A stretch of DNA of 64,000 nt. It comes from Epsilonproteobacteria bacterium UBA4036 (lineage in GTDB: Bacteria; Campylobacterota; Campylobacteria; Campylobacterales; Arcobacteraceae). Each line of letters starts with the position of its first letter. Position 1 is the stretch's first letter. Shown here piece by piece: positions 15,742 to 24,108 of the stretch. The translations under genes and the position numbers were made by a program. The DNA lies in the NCBI GenBank assembly GCA_002382325.1, contig DGAG01000009.1:1-64000 (forward strand). The letters are read 5' to 3'. The notes beneath the pieces were generated by a model. It was not told where the DNA came from and searched no databases. It saw nothing but the letters and a program-made list of their open reading frames with translations.

Positions 15742-15999
15742 ATGGCAGAAAGAAGAAAATACGGAAAAAAATTCTGTAAATATACAGAGATGAAAGTTGA
15801 TTTTATTGACTACAAAAATGTAGAAATTTTAAAATTATCAATGAGTGAAAGAGGTAAAATTATGCCTCGAAGACTTACAGGTAACTCAAAAAGTTCTCAA
15901 GAGATGGTTGAAAATGCCATCAAAAGAGCAAGACATATGGCACTTGTTCCCTATATTGTGAATACTAAAAATGTAACAGAAGCTGCATTTTCTCGTTAA
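15742..15999 (+). CDS. rpsR: 30S ribosomal protein S18
   Basis: An 85-residue S18 protein. Characteristic pieces are RRKYGKKFCKYTEMKVDFID, YKNVEILKLSMSERGKIMPR, RLTGNSKSSQEMVENAIKRA and RHMALVPYI. It pairs with S6 in the ribosome and is the last gene of the rpsF-ssb-rpsR operon. A strong terminator follows 17 nt after its stop codon. Confidence 0.98.
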   Translation: MAERRKYGKKFCKYTEMKVDFIDYKNVEILKLSMSERGKIMPRRLTGNSKSSQEMVENAIKRARHMALVPYIVNTKNVTEAAFSR

Positions 16000-16016
16000 T
16001 TAAAACTCACTCTTAT

Positions 16017-16055
16017 AAAAAAAGGTAGAAGTAAACTTACTTTTACCTTTTTTTT
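16017..16055 (+). terminator. Rho-independent terminator of the rpsF operon
   Basis: An A-run and AAGGTAGAAGTAA pair with TTACTTTTACCTT followed by a long T-run (16048-16055). One bulged base interrupts an otherwise continuous stem. Confidence 0.85.
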
Positions 16056-16064
16056 ATTCTTTCT

Positions 16065-16176
16065 TGACTTAAATTAAATTATAATTCAAATAAAAATGTT
16101 ACAATGTGACTTAAATTAAAATTTGCTAATTTTTCTTTGTTCAATGTGACAATATTTTAGCAATATTTTGATAAAA
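16065..16176 (+). promoter_or_regulatory. Direct repeats and likely promoter of the response regulator
   Basis: TGACTTAAATTAAA occurs at 16065-16078 and again at 16107-16120. CAATGTGAC occurs at 16102-16110 and 16142-16150. CAATATTTT occurs at 16149-16157 and 16161-16169. Repeat spacings of 42 and 40 nt are near four helical turns. A GATAAAAT -10-like box (near 16170) follows. Such same-face repeats often bind OmpR-type regulators, so self-regulation by the next gene is plausible. Confidence 0.45.
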
Positions 16177-16207
16177 TACACAATAAAATCAACACAAAGA
16201 GTAGCCT

Positions 16208-16888
16208 ATGATAGAAAACTATACTCTCCTGTATGCACAAGGAGAAAATGAAAATGAAGGTGCATCGTATTTAAAGAGTCTGTTTAAAAATGTATATGTT
16301 GCCAACACAGGAAAAAATGCGTGGGAAATATACAAAGAGAAAAAACCAAAAATTTTAATTTTGGACATGAATCTGCCTGAAATCAATGGTTTAGATTTGG
16401 CACAAAAAATCAGAGAATTGGACAAAAAGTGTAAAATCGTAATTTTAACCGATGATACCAATGTCGAAGAATTGTTGATTGCCATTAAACTGCATTTGAC
16501 TGAATATATCATCAAGCCTATTAATGCCGAAGATTTGGCTATTATTATCAGACGTGCCATTGATGAATTAAAAGAAGATGATCAAAAAGTCAATCTTTTA
16601 GAACTTGCCAATAACTTCTATTGGGATAAAACACTCGATAAATTGTATAAAAACAATAAAGAGATTAAGTTGACAAAAAAAGAGACAGAATTACTTAAAC
16701 TGTTAAGCTCAAAACTCAACTCAACCGTACCAACAGAAGAGATTATGAAGTTCATTTATGATGACTCCATTTGCAATACCAGCAAATTTAGAACCTTACT
16801 TTACCGATTAAAACTTAAAATCAATTATGAACTTATTGAATCGGTTTATGCGATTGGTTATCGACTTAAAGTTAAAAACAAAAAATAA
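16208..16888 (+). CDS. Orphan response regulator, OmpR-like
   Basis: A 226-residue two-domain regulator. The receiver domain (about residues 5-122) has the phosphoacceptor Asp in LILDMNLPEINGLDLA, a KIVILTDD strand with Thr/Asp, and Lys in YIIKPINAEDL. The C-terminal domain (about 140-223) is a winged helix: KEIKLTKKETELLKLLSSKL, then a recognition-helix area FRTLLYRLKLKIN and the wing IESVYAIGYRLKVK. The N-terminal region lacks the usual double-acidic pocket in its clearest form. No histidine kinase is adjacent, so its partner lies elsewhere. Direct repeats upstream suggest autoregulation. Confidence 0.85.
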   Translation: MIENYTLLYAQGENENEGASYLKSLFKNVYVANTGKNAWEIYKEKKPKILILDMNLPEINGLDLAQKIRELDKKCKIVILTDDTNVEELLIAIKLHLTEYIIKPINAEDLAIIIRRAIDELKEDDQKVNLLELANNFYWDKTLDKLYKNNKEIKLTKKETELLKLLSSKLNSTVPTEEIMKFIYDDSICNTSKFRTLLYRLKLKINYELIESVYAIGYRLKVKNKK

Positions 16889-16961
16889 AAACTCGGTCTT
16901 TACTATAAATATTTTTTAGCTATAATCCTCTTAAATTTTTATACTTTTAAGAGGATTGTAA

Positions 16962-18143
16962 ATGTTAGAGAATATTGATAAAACTTATGTTTTAAACACT
17001 TATGCACGAAACTATGTTAATTTCAAAAAAGGGATTAATGCCACTTTATTTGATGAAAACAACAACGATTACATCGATTTTACTTCAGGAATTGGTGTTG
17101 TAAGTGTAGGTCATGGGAACCAAAGAGTTGCCGATGCCATTTATGACCAAGTTAAAAATATCACTCATATTTCCAATCTTTACTTAATCGAACCTCAAGC
17201 ATTATTGGCTCAAAAACTGCAAGAACAAAGTGGCTATGATGTTGCCATGTTTTTTGCCAATTCGGGTGCTGAAGCCAATGAAGGTGCGATTAAAATTGCT
17301 CGTAAATACGGTGAAACTAAATTCAACAATAAAAAATATAAAGTCATTACTTTAGCCCACTCTTTTCATGGACGAACCATAACAACAGTTAAAGCCACCG
17401 GTCAAGAAAAAATGCACACACCCAATTTTGCTCCCTATCCTGAGGGGTTTTCTTACGATTTATACTTAAAAGATATTTACACATCAGTGGATGATCAAAC
17501 CGTTGCCGTCATGATTGAACTCGTACAAGGAGAAGGGGGTGTTCAGCCTTTAGACAAAGAAGAGGTTCAAAAATTGGCAAAATTTTTAAAAGAAAAAGAA
17601 ATTTTGCTTATCATTGATGAAGTGCAAACCGGGTGTTATCGTACGGGCGAATTTTTGGCTTCCAATTTGTATGACATACAACCCGATATTATCACTTTGG
17701 CCAAAGGAGTCGGAGGAGGTGTCCCTATGGGTGTAGTGATGACCACGCTCAAAGATATCTTTGTACCAGGTGATCATGGTTCAACCTTTGGAGGAAATTA
17801 TTTAGTTACACGTGCTGCTTTAGAAGTGGTTTCTATTTTGGATGAGTATAAAACGTCAGGAGCATTGGATGAAGCCATTATCTATTTTGGAAATAAATTA
17901 AATGACCTGTATGAACAAAATACGCATCTTTTTACCAAAGAAGTGGGATTAGGACTGATGAGAGGGTTACGCGTTAAAGATGAAGAGACGTTAGGAAAGA
18001 TTATCAAAGCAAGTTTTGAAGAAAAAGTCTTAGTGTTAAAAGCAGGGAAAAACACAATGCGACTGCTGCCTCCATTAACCATCAGCAAAGAAGAAATCGA
18101 TGAAGGATTTAAAAGGTTATCCAATGCGCTTAAAACCATTTAG
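16962..18143 (+). CDS. argD: Acetylornithine aminotransferase
   Basis: A 393-residue class III PLP-dependent aminotransferase of arginine synthesis, converting N-acetylglutamate semialdehyde to N-acetylornithine. It may also serve lysine synthesis as the succinyldiaminopimelate enzyme. Visible marks are DFTSGIGVVSVGHGN at the start, FFANSGAEANEGAIKIARK for phosphate binding, SFHGRTITT, LLIIDEVQTGCYRTGE with the PLP-contacting Asp, the Schiff-base Lys in ITLAKGVGGGVPMGVV, and STFGGNYLV. Its last 20 nt overlap the start of the TolC-like gene. Confidence 0.95.
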   Translation: MLENIDKTYVLNTYARNYVNFKKGINATLFDENNNDYIDFTSGIGVVSVGHGNQRVADAIYDQVKNITHISNLYLIEPQALLAQKLQEQSGYDVAMFFANSGAEANEGAIKIARKYGETKFNNKKYKVITLAHSFHGRTITTVKATGQEKMHTPNFAPYPEGFSYDLYLKDIYTSVDDQTVAVMIELVQGEGGVQPLDKEEVQKLAKFLKEKEILLIIDEVQTGCYRTGEFLASNLYDIQPDIITLAKGVGGGVPMGVVMTTLKDIFVPGDHGSTFGGNYLVTRAALEVVSILDEYKTSGALDEAIIYFGNKLNDLYEQNTHLFTKEVGLGLMRGLRVKDEETLGKIIKASFEEKVLVLKAGKNTMRLLPPLTISKEEIDEGFKRLSNALKTI

Positions 18144-19302
18144 TATACTTCTTGGTTTGTCTTGTATTGCTTCATTGCATTTAAATGCCAATGAAGCAAT
18201 TTTATCAAAAGAGAGACTTGAACTTTTTCAACTCAGCCAAGAAAAAGCACAAGAAGATGCTGCCAAATTAAAAAAAGATTGGATAAATCCCATCACCTAT
18301 AAGCTTTCGAAAACTCAAAAAGAGGATCACAATCCTCTGAAATCGACCATCTCGGTCAATCAACCTATTTTTAAAAGTGGGGGAATTTATAAAGCCATTT
18401 TATATGCCAATTCAATTGAGAAATATTCACATTTAGACATTGAACTGCAAAAGAAAAGTATGATAAAAGATGCAACTACGCTTCTTTTTGAAATTCATAA
18501 AATTAATTACACCATAAAAAAACAAGAATTATTGATTGCAAACGCTGATTTGGATGTGTTAAGAAAACGAGAACAAGTTTTAAATGGTATCAGTGATACC
18601 TCATTTTTAGACAATGCGATTTTAGATGCCAATACAAAAAAGAATACCTTGGCAGAATTAATGCACCAAAAAAATGAATTGCTCAATAACTTTAATAATC
18701 TTGCGAGTAATTCATACGAAAGTTTTGAATTGCCAGAGTTTACACTTATAGAAGACCAAGCCTATATTGATAATAACTTGAGTATTATGAAAATAAAAGA
18801 AGATGTGGAGTCTAAAAATCATTTTAGTTTTATGACAATATCAAAATATTTGCCTACTGTAAATTTCACTTATGATTATACAAAATATCATGACTATGAT
18901 AATGACTTAACCATCAATGAAAATCGTGAATTGATGGGATTAAACGTTACTGTTCCTCTTGATTTTAGAACATTAAACGATATCCAAAGCTCACGTATTG
19001 ATTACTTAAAATCTCGAATATCCCTTAACAATACGATATTAGAAGAAGAAAATTTTTATAAAACAGCTCTTTCTAAGATTCAAATGATTGAGTCTAAAAA
19101 GAACATTGCGAATGAGGATTATAAGCTTTATAATTCACTTTTAGAAGATATCACGCAAGCTGCCCAAGCGGGATTAAACTCATATGCAGACGTTGAAACT
19201 TTGGCAAATTCTAAAAAAATCAAATCCTATGACATTCAAATTTTGGAATTAGAACGACAAATTGAACTTTTAGAACTCTATGCCAAAGTAGCACAAGAGT
19301 GA
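18124..19302 (+). CDS. TolC-like outer membrane efflux protein
   Basis: A protein of about 392 residues starting at ATG 18124. This start leaves a clean signal peptide (MRLKPFSILLGLSCIASLHL) and overlaps argD by 20 nt; the upstream in-frame ATG at 18100 would spoil the signal. The mature part is rich in long amphipathic helices (KKSMIKDATTLLFEIHKINY, ENFYKTALSKIQMIESKK), two similar halves, as in the periplasmic tunnel of TolC-family proteins. It is slightly shorter than TolC (about 470). No adaptor or inner-membrane pump gene is adjacent, so its partners are unknown. Confidence 0.75.
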   Translation: MRLKPFSILLGLSCIASLHLNANEAILSKERLELFQLSQEKAQEDAAKLKKDWINPITYKLSKTQKEDHNPLKSTISVNQPIFKSGGIYKAILYANSIEKYSHLDIELQKKSMIKDATTLLFEIHKINYTIKKQELLIANADLDVLRKREQVLNGISDTSFLDNAILDANTKKNTLAELMHQKNELLNNFNNLASNSYESFELPEFTLIEDQAYIDNNLSIMKIKEDVESKNHFSFMTISKYLPTVNFTYDYTKYHDYDNDLTINENRELMGLNVTVPLDFRTLNDIQSSRIDYLKSRISLNNTILEEENFYKTALSKIQMIESKKNIANEDYKLYNSLLEDITQAAQAGLNSYADVETLANSKKIKSYDIQILELERQIELLELYAKVAQE

Positions 19303-19318
19303 ATGGTGAGTGGTAAAT

Positions 19319-19379
19319 GGTAAGTAGTGAGAGGTGAGTGGAAAATTAACCACTCACTTCTTACCTCTCACCTTTTTTT
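19319..19379. terminator. Long stem-loop between convergent genes
   Basis: Two 23-nt arms (19319-19341 and 19350-19372) flank the loop AAAATTAA. Five positions mismatch; the nine closing pairs at the loop are perfect except one, and a T-run follows. Repeated GTGAGTGG/GTAAGTAG units make up the arm. A similar element lies at 53982-54054. Confidence 0.6.
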
Positions 19380-20829
19380 ACTTTTTACTTTTCTCTTTTA
19401 AACTCAAATAGTATTGAATCTCTGCTTCATTTAAAATCTTAATGGTATTGGTACTTCCTGGCATTCCAACAGGGTAGCCAATGGTTGTGATGTAAGGACC
19501 TTTTTTATCCAGTAAGCCACTTTTTTCCAATGTTTTTAACATTTTATTAAACATCATAGACGCATGAGCCTCTTTAATCATTCCCACAGGAATTACACCC
19601 CAAACGGCAGTTAAAGAGTTTAACACTTTCTTTTTATGCGTAAAGGCATAAATTTTTGTTTTGGGTCGATATCTTGACATTTTAATGGCACTGTGTCCTG
19701 AACTTGTAACGGCTAAAATCCCTTTTGCCCCAATATCATCTGCCAATTTAGTTGCTGTGGCTTGTATCACGTCAAACTCATCTAAATAAGGCATTTTATA
19801 CTGTTTTTCATAGTTATAGATATCTTCTGTTCGTGAAATAATATTGCTCATGGTATCAACCACATTGACAGGGTCTTCTCCTATGGCACTCTCTTCACTT
19901 AACATCACCACATCCGTACCATCTAAAACCGCATTGGCAACGTCAGAGATTTCTGCCCTTGTTGCTCGCTCTGAGTTGGTCATAGAAAGCAACATTTGTG
20001 TAGCAGTAATCACGGGTTTGCACGACAAGTTAGCTTTTTTGATTAGCTTCTTTTGAATAGTAGGAACATCATAATACGGCACTTCAATACCTAAATCTCC
20101 ACGGGCAACCATAATACCATCACTGACTTCCAAAATTTCATCAATATTTTCAACCGCATCAAATTTTTCAATCTTTGCGATAAGTTTGCCTTTGTATGAG
20201 CCTAAAAGTTTTCGTGCATTTTTCATATCTTGAGCATTTTGCACAAAAGAAATCGCAAAATAATCAACTTTATTGGCAACACCCCACGCAATATCCTCTT
20301 CATCTTTTTGAGTAATGACATTGATGTTAATTGCTGTATTAGGAAAATTCACCCCTTTTTTAGAGGTCAATCGCCCATGATTTTCAATCACTGCTTTAAG
20401 TTCACCTTTGGTTTGTACCACTTTAGCACGAATCATTCCATCGTATAGGTAAATGTACTCATCCACTTTGATTTTTGAAATAATATCGGGATAATTAATC
20501 GAAACCACATACTCATTTTCATTCTTTTGATATCCCACAATCTCATCTTTAAGCAAGGTAATCATATCACCACGTTTAAGTTCAAATGGCTCTTTTAAAT
20601 CACCAATTCTTACCTTGGGTCCAGAGATATCTTGTAAAATTCCTACAACCGTATCTAAATTATTCATCGCTGTTCGAATGTTGGCTAAAGTTTGTGCATG
20701 ATACTCATGACTTCCATGAGAAAAATTCAATCGAAACATATTGGCACCAGCTTTAATTAAGCCTTCAATAATCTCTACTTTATCACTTGCTGGCCCTAAA
20801 GTTGCTAATATTTTTGTCTTTTTTTCCAT
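19378..20829 (-). CDS. pyk: Pyruvate kinase
   Basis: A 483-residue glycolytic enzyme that makes pyruvate and ATP from phosphoenolpyruvate and ADP. Visible signatures are KTKILATLGPASDKVEII, MFRLNFSHGSHEYH, ILQDISGPKVRIG, KLIAKIEKFDAVENIDEIL with the catalytic Lys, MVARGDLGIEVPY, ATQMLLSMTNSERATRAEIS and the C-terminal regulatory domain with AVTSSGHSAIKMSRYRP. Length is normal for a bacterial enzyme. The ATG is preceded by AAGGAG. Confidence 0.97.
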   Translation of the reverse strand: MEKKTKILATLGPASDKVEIIEGLIKAGANMFRLNFSHGSHEYHAQTLANIRTAMNNLDTVVGILQDISGPKVRIGDLKEPFELKRGDMITLLKDEIVGYQKNENEYVVSINYPDIISKIKVDEYIYLYDGMIRAKVVQTKGELKAVIENHGRLTSKKGVNFPNTAININVITQKDEEDIAWGVANKVDYFAISFVQNAQDMKNARKLLGSYKGKLIAKIEKFDAVENIDEILEVSDGIMVARGDLGIEVPYYDVPTIQKKLIKKANLSCKPVITATQMLLSMTNSERATRAEISDVANAVLDGTDVVMLSEESAIGEDPVNVVDTMSNIISRTEDIYNYEKQYKMPYLDEFDVIQATATKLADDIGAKGILAVTSSGHSAIKMSRYRPKTKIYAFTHKKKVLNSLTAVWGVIPVGMIKEAHASMMFNKMLKTLEKSGLLDKKGPYITTIGYPVGMPGSTNTIKILNEAEIQYYLSLKEKSKK

Positions 20830-20962
20830 TGGGCTACTCCTTTATTGTTTTATGCAGAATATTATAGCAAAAAAGTCAATCTTTGGTTACACCCTTTGAA
20901 CTTACTTCATTGACAATTTTGATGTAAAAATGTAAAATTCAGATTCGAAAAAGGACAGCAAG

Positions 20963-21979
20963 ATGAAATTTAGCACCTATTTTAAAGACTGGCTTTATGG
21001 TCAAGATGGCTACTATACACAATACCGTACCATTGGAAAAGGGGGAGATTTCTATACCGCCGTTTCAACCTCGAAGTTTTTTGGAGGAGCCATCGCACAA
21101 AAAGCTATCCAAACCATACAAAGTGGATTTTTACCTTCAAATACTGCGATTGTAGAAGTCGGTGCGCACCACGGTTACTTACTTGCCGATATGATTGAGT
21201 TTATTTACACCTTACAACCTCAACTTTTAGATACCTTAACGTTTGCCATTGTTGAACGCTTTCCTCATTTGCAAGAGCAACAAAAAAAATATTTTAAGGA
21301 CTCTTTTGGTGATGCGGTGAAACTGGTTCATTACAATGATATCAGTGAAATCAAACTCGATTCGGCTTTAATTGTTGCCAATGAAATTTTCGATGCCTTT
21401 GAAGCAGAATTGATCTACACTACACAAGATGGTGTTCGTAAAAATGTGGTTGTCAATGAGCATCAACTGACGTTTGAACCTTGCAGTGACTCTTTTTTAA
21501 ATGCTCTTTGCGATAAATACGGCATACGACAAGGGGAAATTGCCTTGGGCTATGAAATCTTTGCACAAACCTTAGCACACAACATCAAAAAATTTGAATT
21601 TATCACCTTTGATTACGGCGAAAAATATCCACGAAATGATTTCTCAATTCGAATTTATCACAAACACAAAGTGTTTCCCCTGTTTCAAGAAGAGTTAAAA
21701 CTCGATGAACTTTTTGGCAAAAGCGATCTAACCTACGATGTCAATTTTATGCACCTCATCGACAGTTTTAATGAAGCCAAGATAAAAAATGTGAGTTATC
21801 AAACTCAACTCAAAGCACTGGTTGAATTTGGCATCATAGAACTTCTTGAAATTTTAAAAGAAAAAGCAGGAGAGTCTGTTTATTTAAGAGAAGTTCAAAA
21901 AGTAAAAACCCTGCTTGAACCCACAGGAATGGGTGATCGATTTAAGGTAGCCGTTTTTAGAAAAGAGCCCCATGCGTAA
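20963..21979 (+). CDS. MidA/NDUFAF7-family SAM-dependent methyltransferase
   Basis: A 338-residue protein of the Methyltransf_28 family, whose mitochondrial member methylates an arginine of complex I. Evidence is GGDFYTAVSTSKFFGGAIA near the start, the SAM-binding AIVEVGAHHGYLLADMIEF (about residues 60-78), ALIVANEIFDAFEAELIY and the acidic strand FITFDYGEKYPRNDFSIRIY, then GDRFKVAVFRK at the end. The bacterial substrate is not known. Its stop overlaps the start of the ankyrin gene by 8 nt, so the two form an operon. AAGGACAGCAAG precedes the ATG. Confidence 0.85.
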   Translation: MKFSTYFKDWLYGQDGYYTQYRTIGKGGDFYTAVSTSKFFGGAIAQKAIQTIQSGFLPSNTAIVEVGAHHGYLLADMIEFIYTLQPQLLDTLTFAIVERFPHLQEQQKKYFKDSFGDAVKLVHYNDISEIKLDSALIVANEIFDAFEAELIYTTQDGVRKNVVVNEHQLTFEPCSDSFLNALCDKYGIRQGEIALGYEIFAQTLAHNIKKFEFITFDYGEKYPRNDFSIRIYHKHKVFPLFQEELKLDELFGKSDLTYDVNFMHLIDSFNEAKIKNVSYQTQLKALVEFGIIELLEILKEKAGESVYLREVQKVKTLLEPTGMGDRFKVAVFRKEPHA

Positions 21980-22499
21980 GCTTTTTTTTCTTCTGTTATT
22001 ATTAACCTGCGTTTATGCCAACAATGGCTGGAATGCCTTACATGAAGCCATTTATGAAGGAAATATTCCAAAAGTTCAAGCTCTTTTAACAACACAAGAT
22101 ATCAACAGTTCAACGGCAGCAGGATTAAGCGGTTTGCATATTGCCGTTAAAAAAAGAGATTCCAAAATGATACAATTTCTTCTTTCAAACCATGCCAATG
22201 TTAACGCCCAAGACAACAAAGGTTTTAGTGTGTTGTATTATGCTGTGTTGCAAAACAATATCCCTATTGCCAAACTGTTATTACAACACCAAGCCGACCC
22301 CAATTTAAAAAATAACATTCAAAACGCTCCCATTCATAACATTGCCTACAACAATCGCTTCGAAATGCTGGAACTGTTTTTGCTTTATGACGTTGACATT
22401 AACGCCACCAATCAACACGGCATGAAAGCCTACGACTTTGCACAAACCAAAGGAAATACAGGTATGATGTTGGAACTCTCTCGATATAAAAAGTACTAA
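21972..22499 (+). CDS. Exported ankyrin-repeat protein
   Basis: A 175-residue protein with a short signal peptide (MRKLFFLLLLLTCVYA), so it acts in the periplasm. About four or five ankyrin repeats follow: GWNALHEAIYEGNIPKVQALL, GLSGLHIAVKKRDSKMIQFL, GFSVLYYAVLQNNIPIAKLL, NAPIHNIAYNNRFEMLELFL and GMKAYDFAQTKGNTGMM. Such small periplasmic ankyrin proteins mediate protein contacts; in some bacteria they accompany catalase. The partner here is unknown. It overlaps the methyltransferase gene. Confidence 0.85.
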   Translation: MRKLFFLLLLLTCVYANNGWNALHEAIYEGNIPKVQALLTTQDINSSTAAGLSGLHIAVKKRDSKMIQFLLSNHANVNAQDNKGFSVLYYAVLQNNIPIAKLLLQHQADPNLKNNIQNAPIHNIAYNNRFEMLELFLLYDVDINATNQHGMKAYDFAQTKGNTGMMLELSRYKKY

Positions 22500-22521
22500 T
22501 TAATTTTTCTTTTATCTTCTT

Positions 22522-22546
22522 TTTGATATCATTTCTCATTATCAAA
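22522..22546 (+). promoter_or_regulatory. Fur-box-like palindrome upstream of fecI
   Basis: TTTGATA (22522-22528) and TATCAAA (22540-22546) are inverted around an 11-nt centre ATTTCTCAT-rich core that fits the ATCATTATC half of a Fur box. It lies just before the sigma factor gene, so iron repression of the fecI-fecR genes is likely. Confidence 0.5.
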
Positions 22547-22557
22547 TTAGGTTGCTG

Positions 22558-23019
22558 ATGTTAAAATATTACAATGAATTGGTTTATTTTGTTCATAAAA
22601 TGGTAGGAGACAAACAGTATGCTACTGATATTATACAAGAAGCGTACACCAAAGCCTTAGAAACATCTCGCACAACACTTATAGAAAATGAAAGAGCCTA
22701 TTTGTACAAAGTGGCAAAAAATATCGTCATAGATCAATCACGCAAAAAAAAAGAGACCATACCTTATGAGGAAGAAGAGTATACTATTCCTGCCCAAGAC
22801 CAACCCGAAGAGATATTTTTAGAAAAAAACAATCAAGAACTCCTTTTAAAAGCACTAAACACTCTTCCAAAACGTTCCAAACAAGCCTTTGCGTTGCATG
22901 TACTTGAAGGATACACTAAAAAAGAGATTGCTAAAATTATGGGAATCAGTGTTAATGCAACACAAAAATATATTGTGCGAGCCACACAGAAAATCTCTGA
23001 ATATATTGAAAAATCATAA
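22558..23019 (+). CDS. ECF sigma factor, FecI-like
   Basis: A sigma factor of about 153 residues. ATG 22558 is chosen over the in-frame TTG two codons upstream. Region 2 covers about residues 1-70 (YATDIIQEAYTKALE, ERAYLYKVAKNIVIDQSRKK). Region 4 covers about 100-150 (ALNTLPKRSKQAFALHVLEG and YTKKEIAKIMGISVNATQKY). FecI-type sigma factors transcribe a TonB-dependent receptor gene when the receptor signals bound siderophore through FecR. Both partners are present here: fecR overlaps its stop by one base and the receptor gene follows at 24109. A Fur-box-like site precedes it. Confidence 0.9.
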   Translation: MLKYYNELVYFVHKMVGDKQYATDIIQEAYTKALETSRTTLIENERAYLYKVAKNIVIDQSRKKKETIPYEEEEYTIPAQDQPEEIFLEKNNQELLLKALNTLPKRSKQAFALHVLEGYTKKEIAKIMGISVNATQKYIVRATQKISEYIEKS

Positions 23020-23999
23020 TGGAATCAAAAAATATGAACCAAAAACAAATTGAAGAAAAAGCAGCGTATTATTTGACCTGTCAAAGAGAAGGATTCACTT
23101 TAGAACAAAAAAAAGAGCTAGCATCTTGGCTTTTTGAAAATGAAGCTCATCAAAAAGCATTCAACAAAATGCAAAAAACCCAAGCACTTTTTTTATCGTT
23201 AGATGAAAACTGTAAACAACAATTACTCAATGAAATACACGCCGAAATAGCAAATATCTCTTTATGGGAAAAATACAAATCTTACGCTGTAGCAGCACTT
23301 TTTTTACTTTGTATAGGAGTAGGGATTTTCCAAACCAGCAATTACTTAAACTATAAAATCCCTCATACTTTTCACACACAACAACAGACAAAATATGTGG
23401 CTTTACCCGATGGTTCAACACTTACATTAGATGCCACAACCCAAGCCAAAGTAGAGTATTTGAAAGATAAACGAGTTGTGCAATTGCACACAGGTAAAAT
23501 TTTATTTGATGTCCAAAAAAATACCCATAAACCTTTTATTATCGAGTTAGGTTCAACTCAAGTCAAAGTTTTAGGAACGCGTTTTGAAATCGAAAATTTT
23601 GACAATCAAATTACCGTTAAAGTGATTGACGGAGTGGTTAGTGTACAAAAAATCATTGAGGATTCTTCATTAAAAGAACTGGCACAATTAACAAAAGGCA
23701 AACAATTCTCTTATCTTGCAAACAAAGATACCTTTCTAATAAAAAATATTGATATTGCTTCAATTGCTTCTTGGGAAAAAGGCATTTTACTTTTTGACAA
23801 TGAGCCTGTCAAAAAAGCTCTTAACGAATTTAAACGATACCATACATTAGAAATTTATTTTGATGAAAGTATTGCCAACCTTCCTATTACAGGATCTTTT
23901 CCAATTAAAAATTATGATAAATTTCTCATAGCTCTATCAAAAATCCACGCTATTTCTTTACGAAAAGAGAACAATGTTATCTATCTTCAAAAAAAATAA
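23019..23999 (+). CDS. FecR-like anti-sigma factor
   Basis: A 326-residue inner membrane regulator. The N-terminal cytoplasmic part (DUF4880-like, YLTCQREGFTLEQKKELASW and LFENEAHQKAFNKM) binds the sigma factor. One transmembrane helix follows (about residues 87-106, YAVAALFLLCIGVGIF). The periplasmic FecR domain has KYVALPDGSTLTLDATTQAK, VVQLHTGKILFDVQKNTHKP and VKVLGTRFEIENF, then a C-terminal STN-contacting region (FDNEPVKKALNEFKRYH). It would sense the receptor's STN domain. It is co-transcribed with the sigma factor gene, which it overlaps by one base. Confidence 0.92.
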   Translation: MESKNMNQKQIEEKAAYYLTCQREGFTLEQKKELASWLFENEAHQKAFNKMQKTQALFLSLDENCKQQLLNEIHAEIANISLWEKYKSYAVAALFLLCIGVGIFQTSNYLNYKIPHTFHTQQQTKYVALPDGSTLTLDATTQAKVEYLKDKRVVQLHTGKILFDVQKNTHKPFIIELGSTQVKVLGTRFEIENFDNQITVKVIDGVVSVQKIIEDSSLKELAQLTKGKQFSYLANKDTFLIKNIDIASIASWEKGILLFDNEPVKKALNEFKRYHTLEIYFDESIANLPITGSFPIKNYDKFLIALSKIHAISLRKENNVIYLQKK

Positions 24000-24048
24000 T
24001 GATAAAAATATAAAAAACTTTAAAAAAAAATGTCCTCTTTTTTAAATT

Positions 24049-24086
24049 CATCCGTCTTACTTTGTAGAGAACGATTCTCATAATTA
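24049..24086 (+). promoter_or_regulatory. Receptor promoter region with a Fur-box-like site
   Basis: GAGAACGATTCTCATAATT (24068-24086) resembles a Fur box (GATAATGATTATCATTATC). Just upstream, CCGTCTTAC (24052-24060) resembles the -10 region of FecI-type promoters. Together they suggest dual control by iron and by the adjacent sigma factor. AAGGAG at 24099 serves the receptor start. Confidence 0.45.
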
Positions 24087-24108
24087 TTAACAAAGATAAG
24101 GAGCCGCG

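Noticed and set aside
16064..16085. TTGACT and TATAAT before the response regulator as a promoter pair
   Set aside because: They are only 10 nt apart, too close for a sigma70 promoter.
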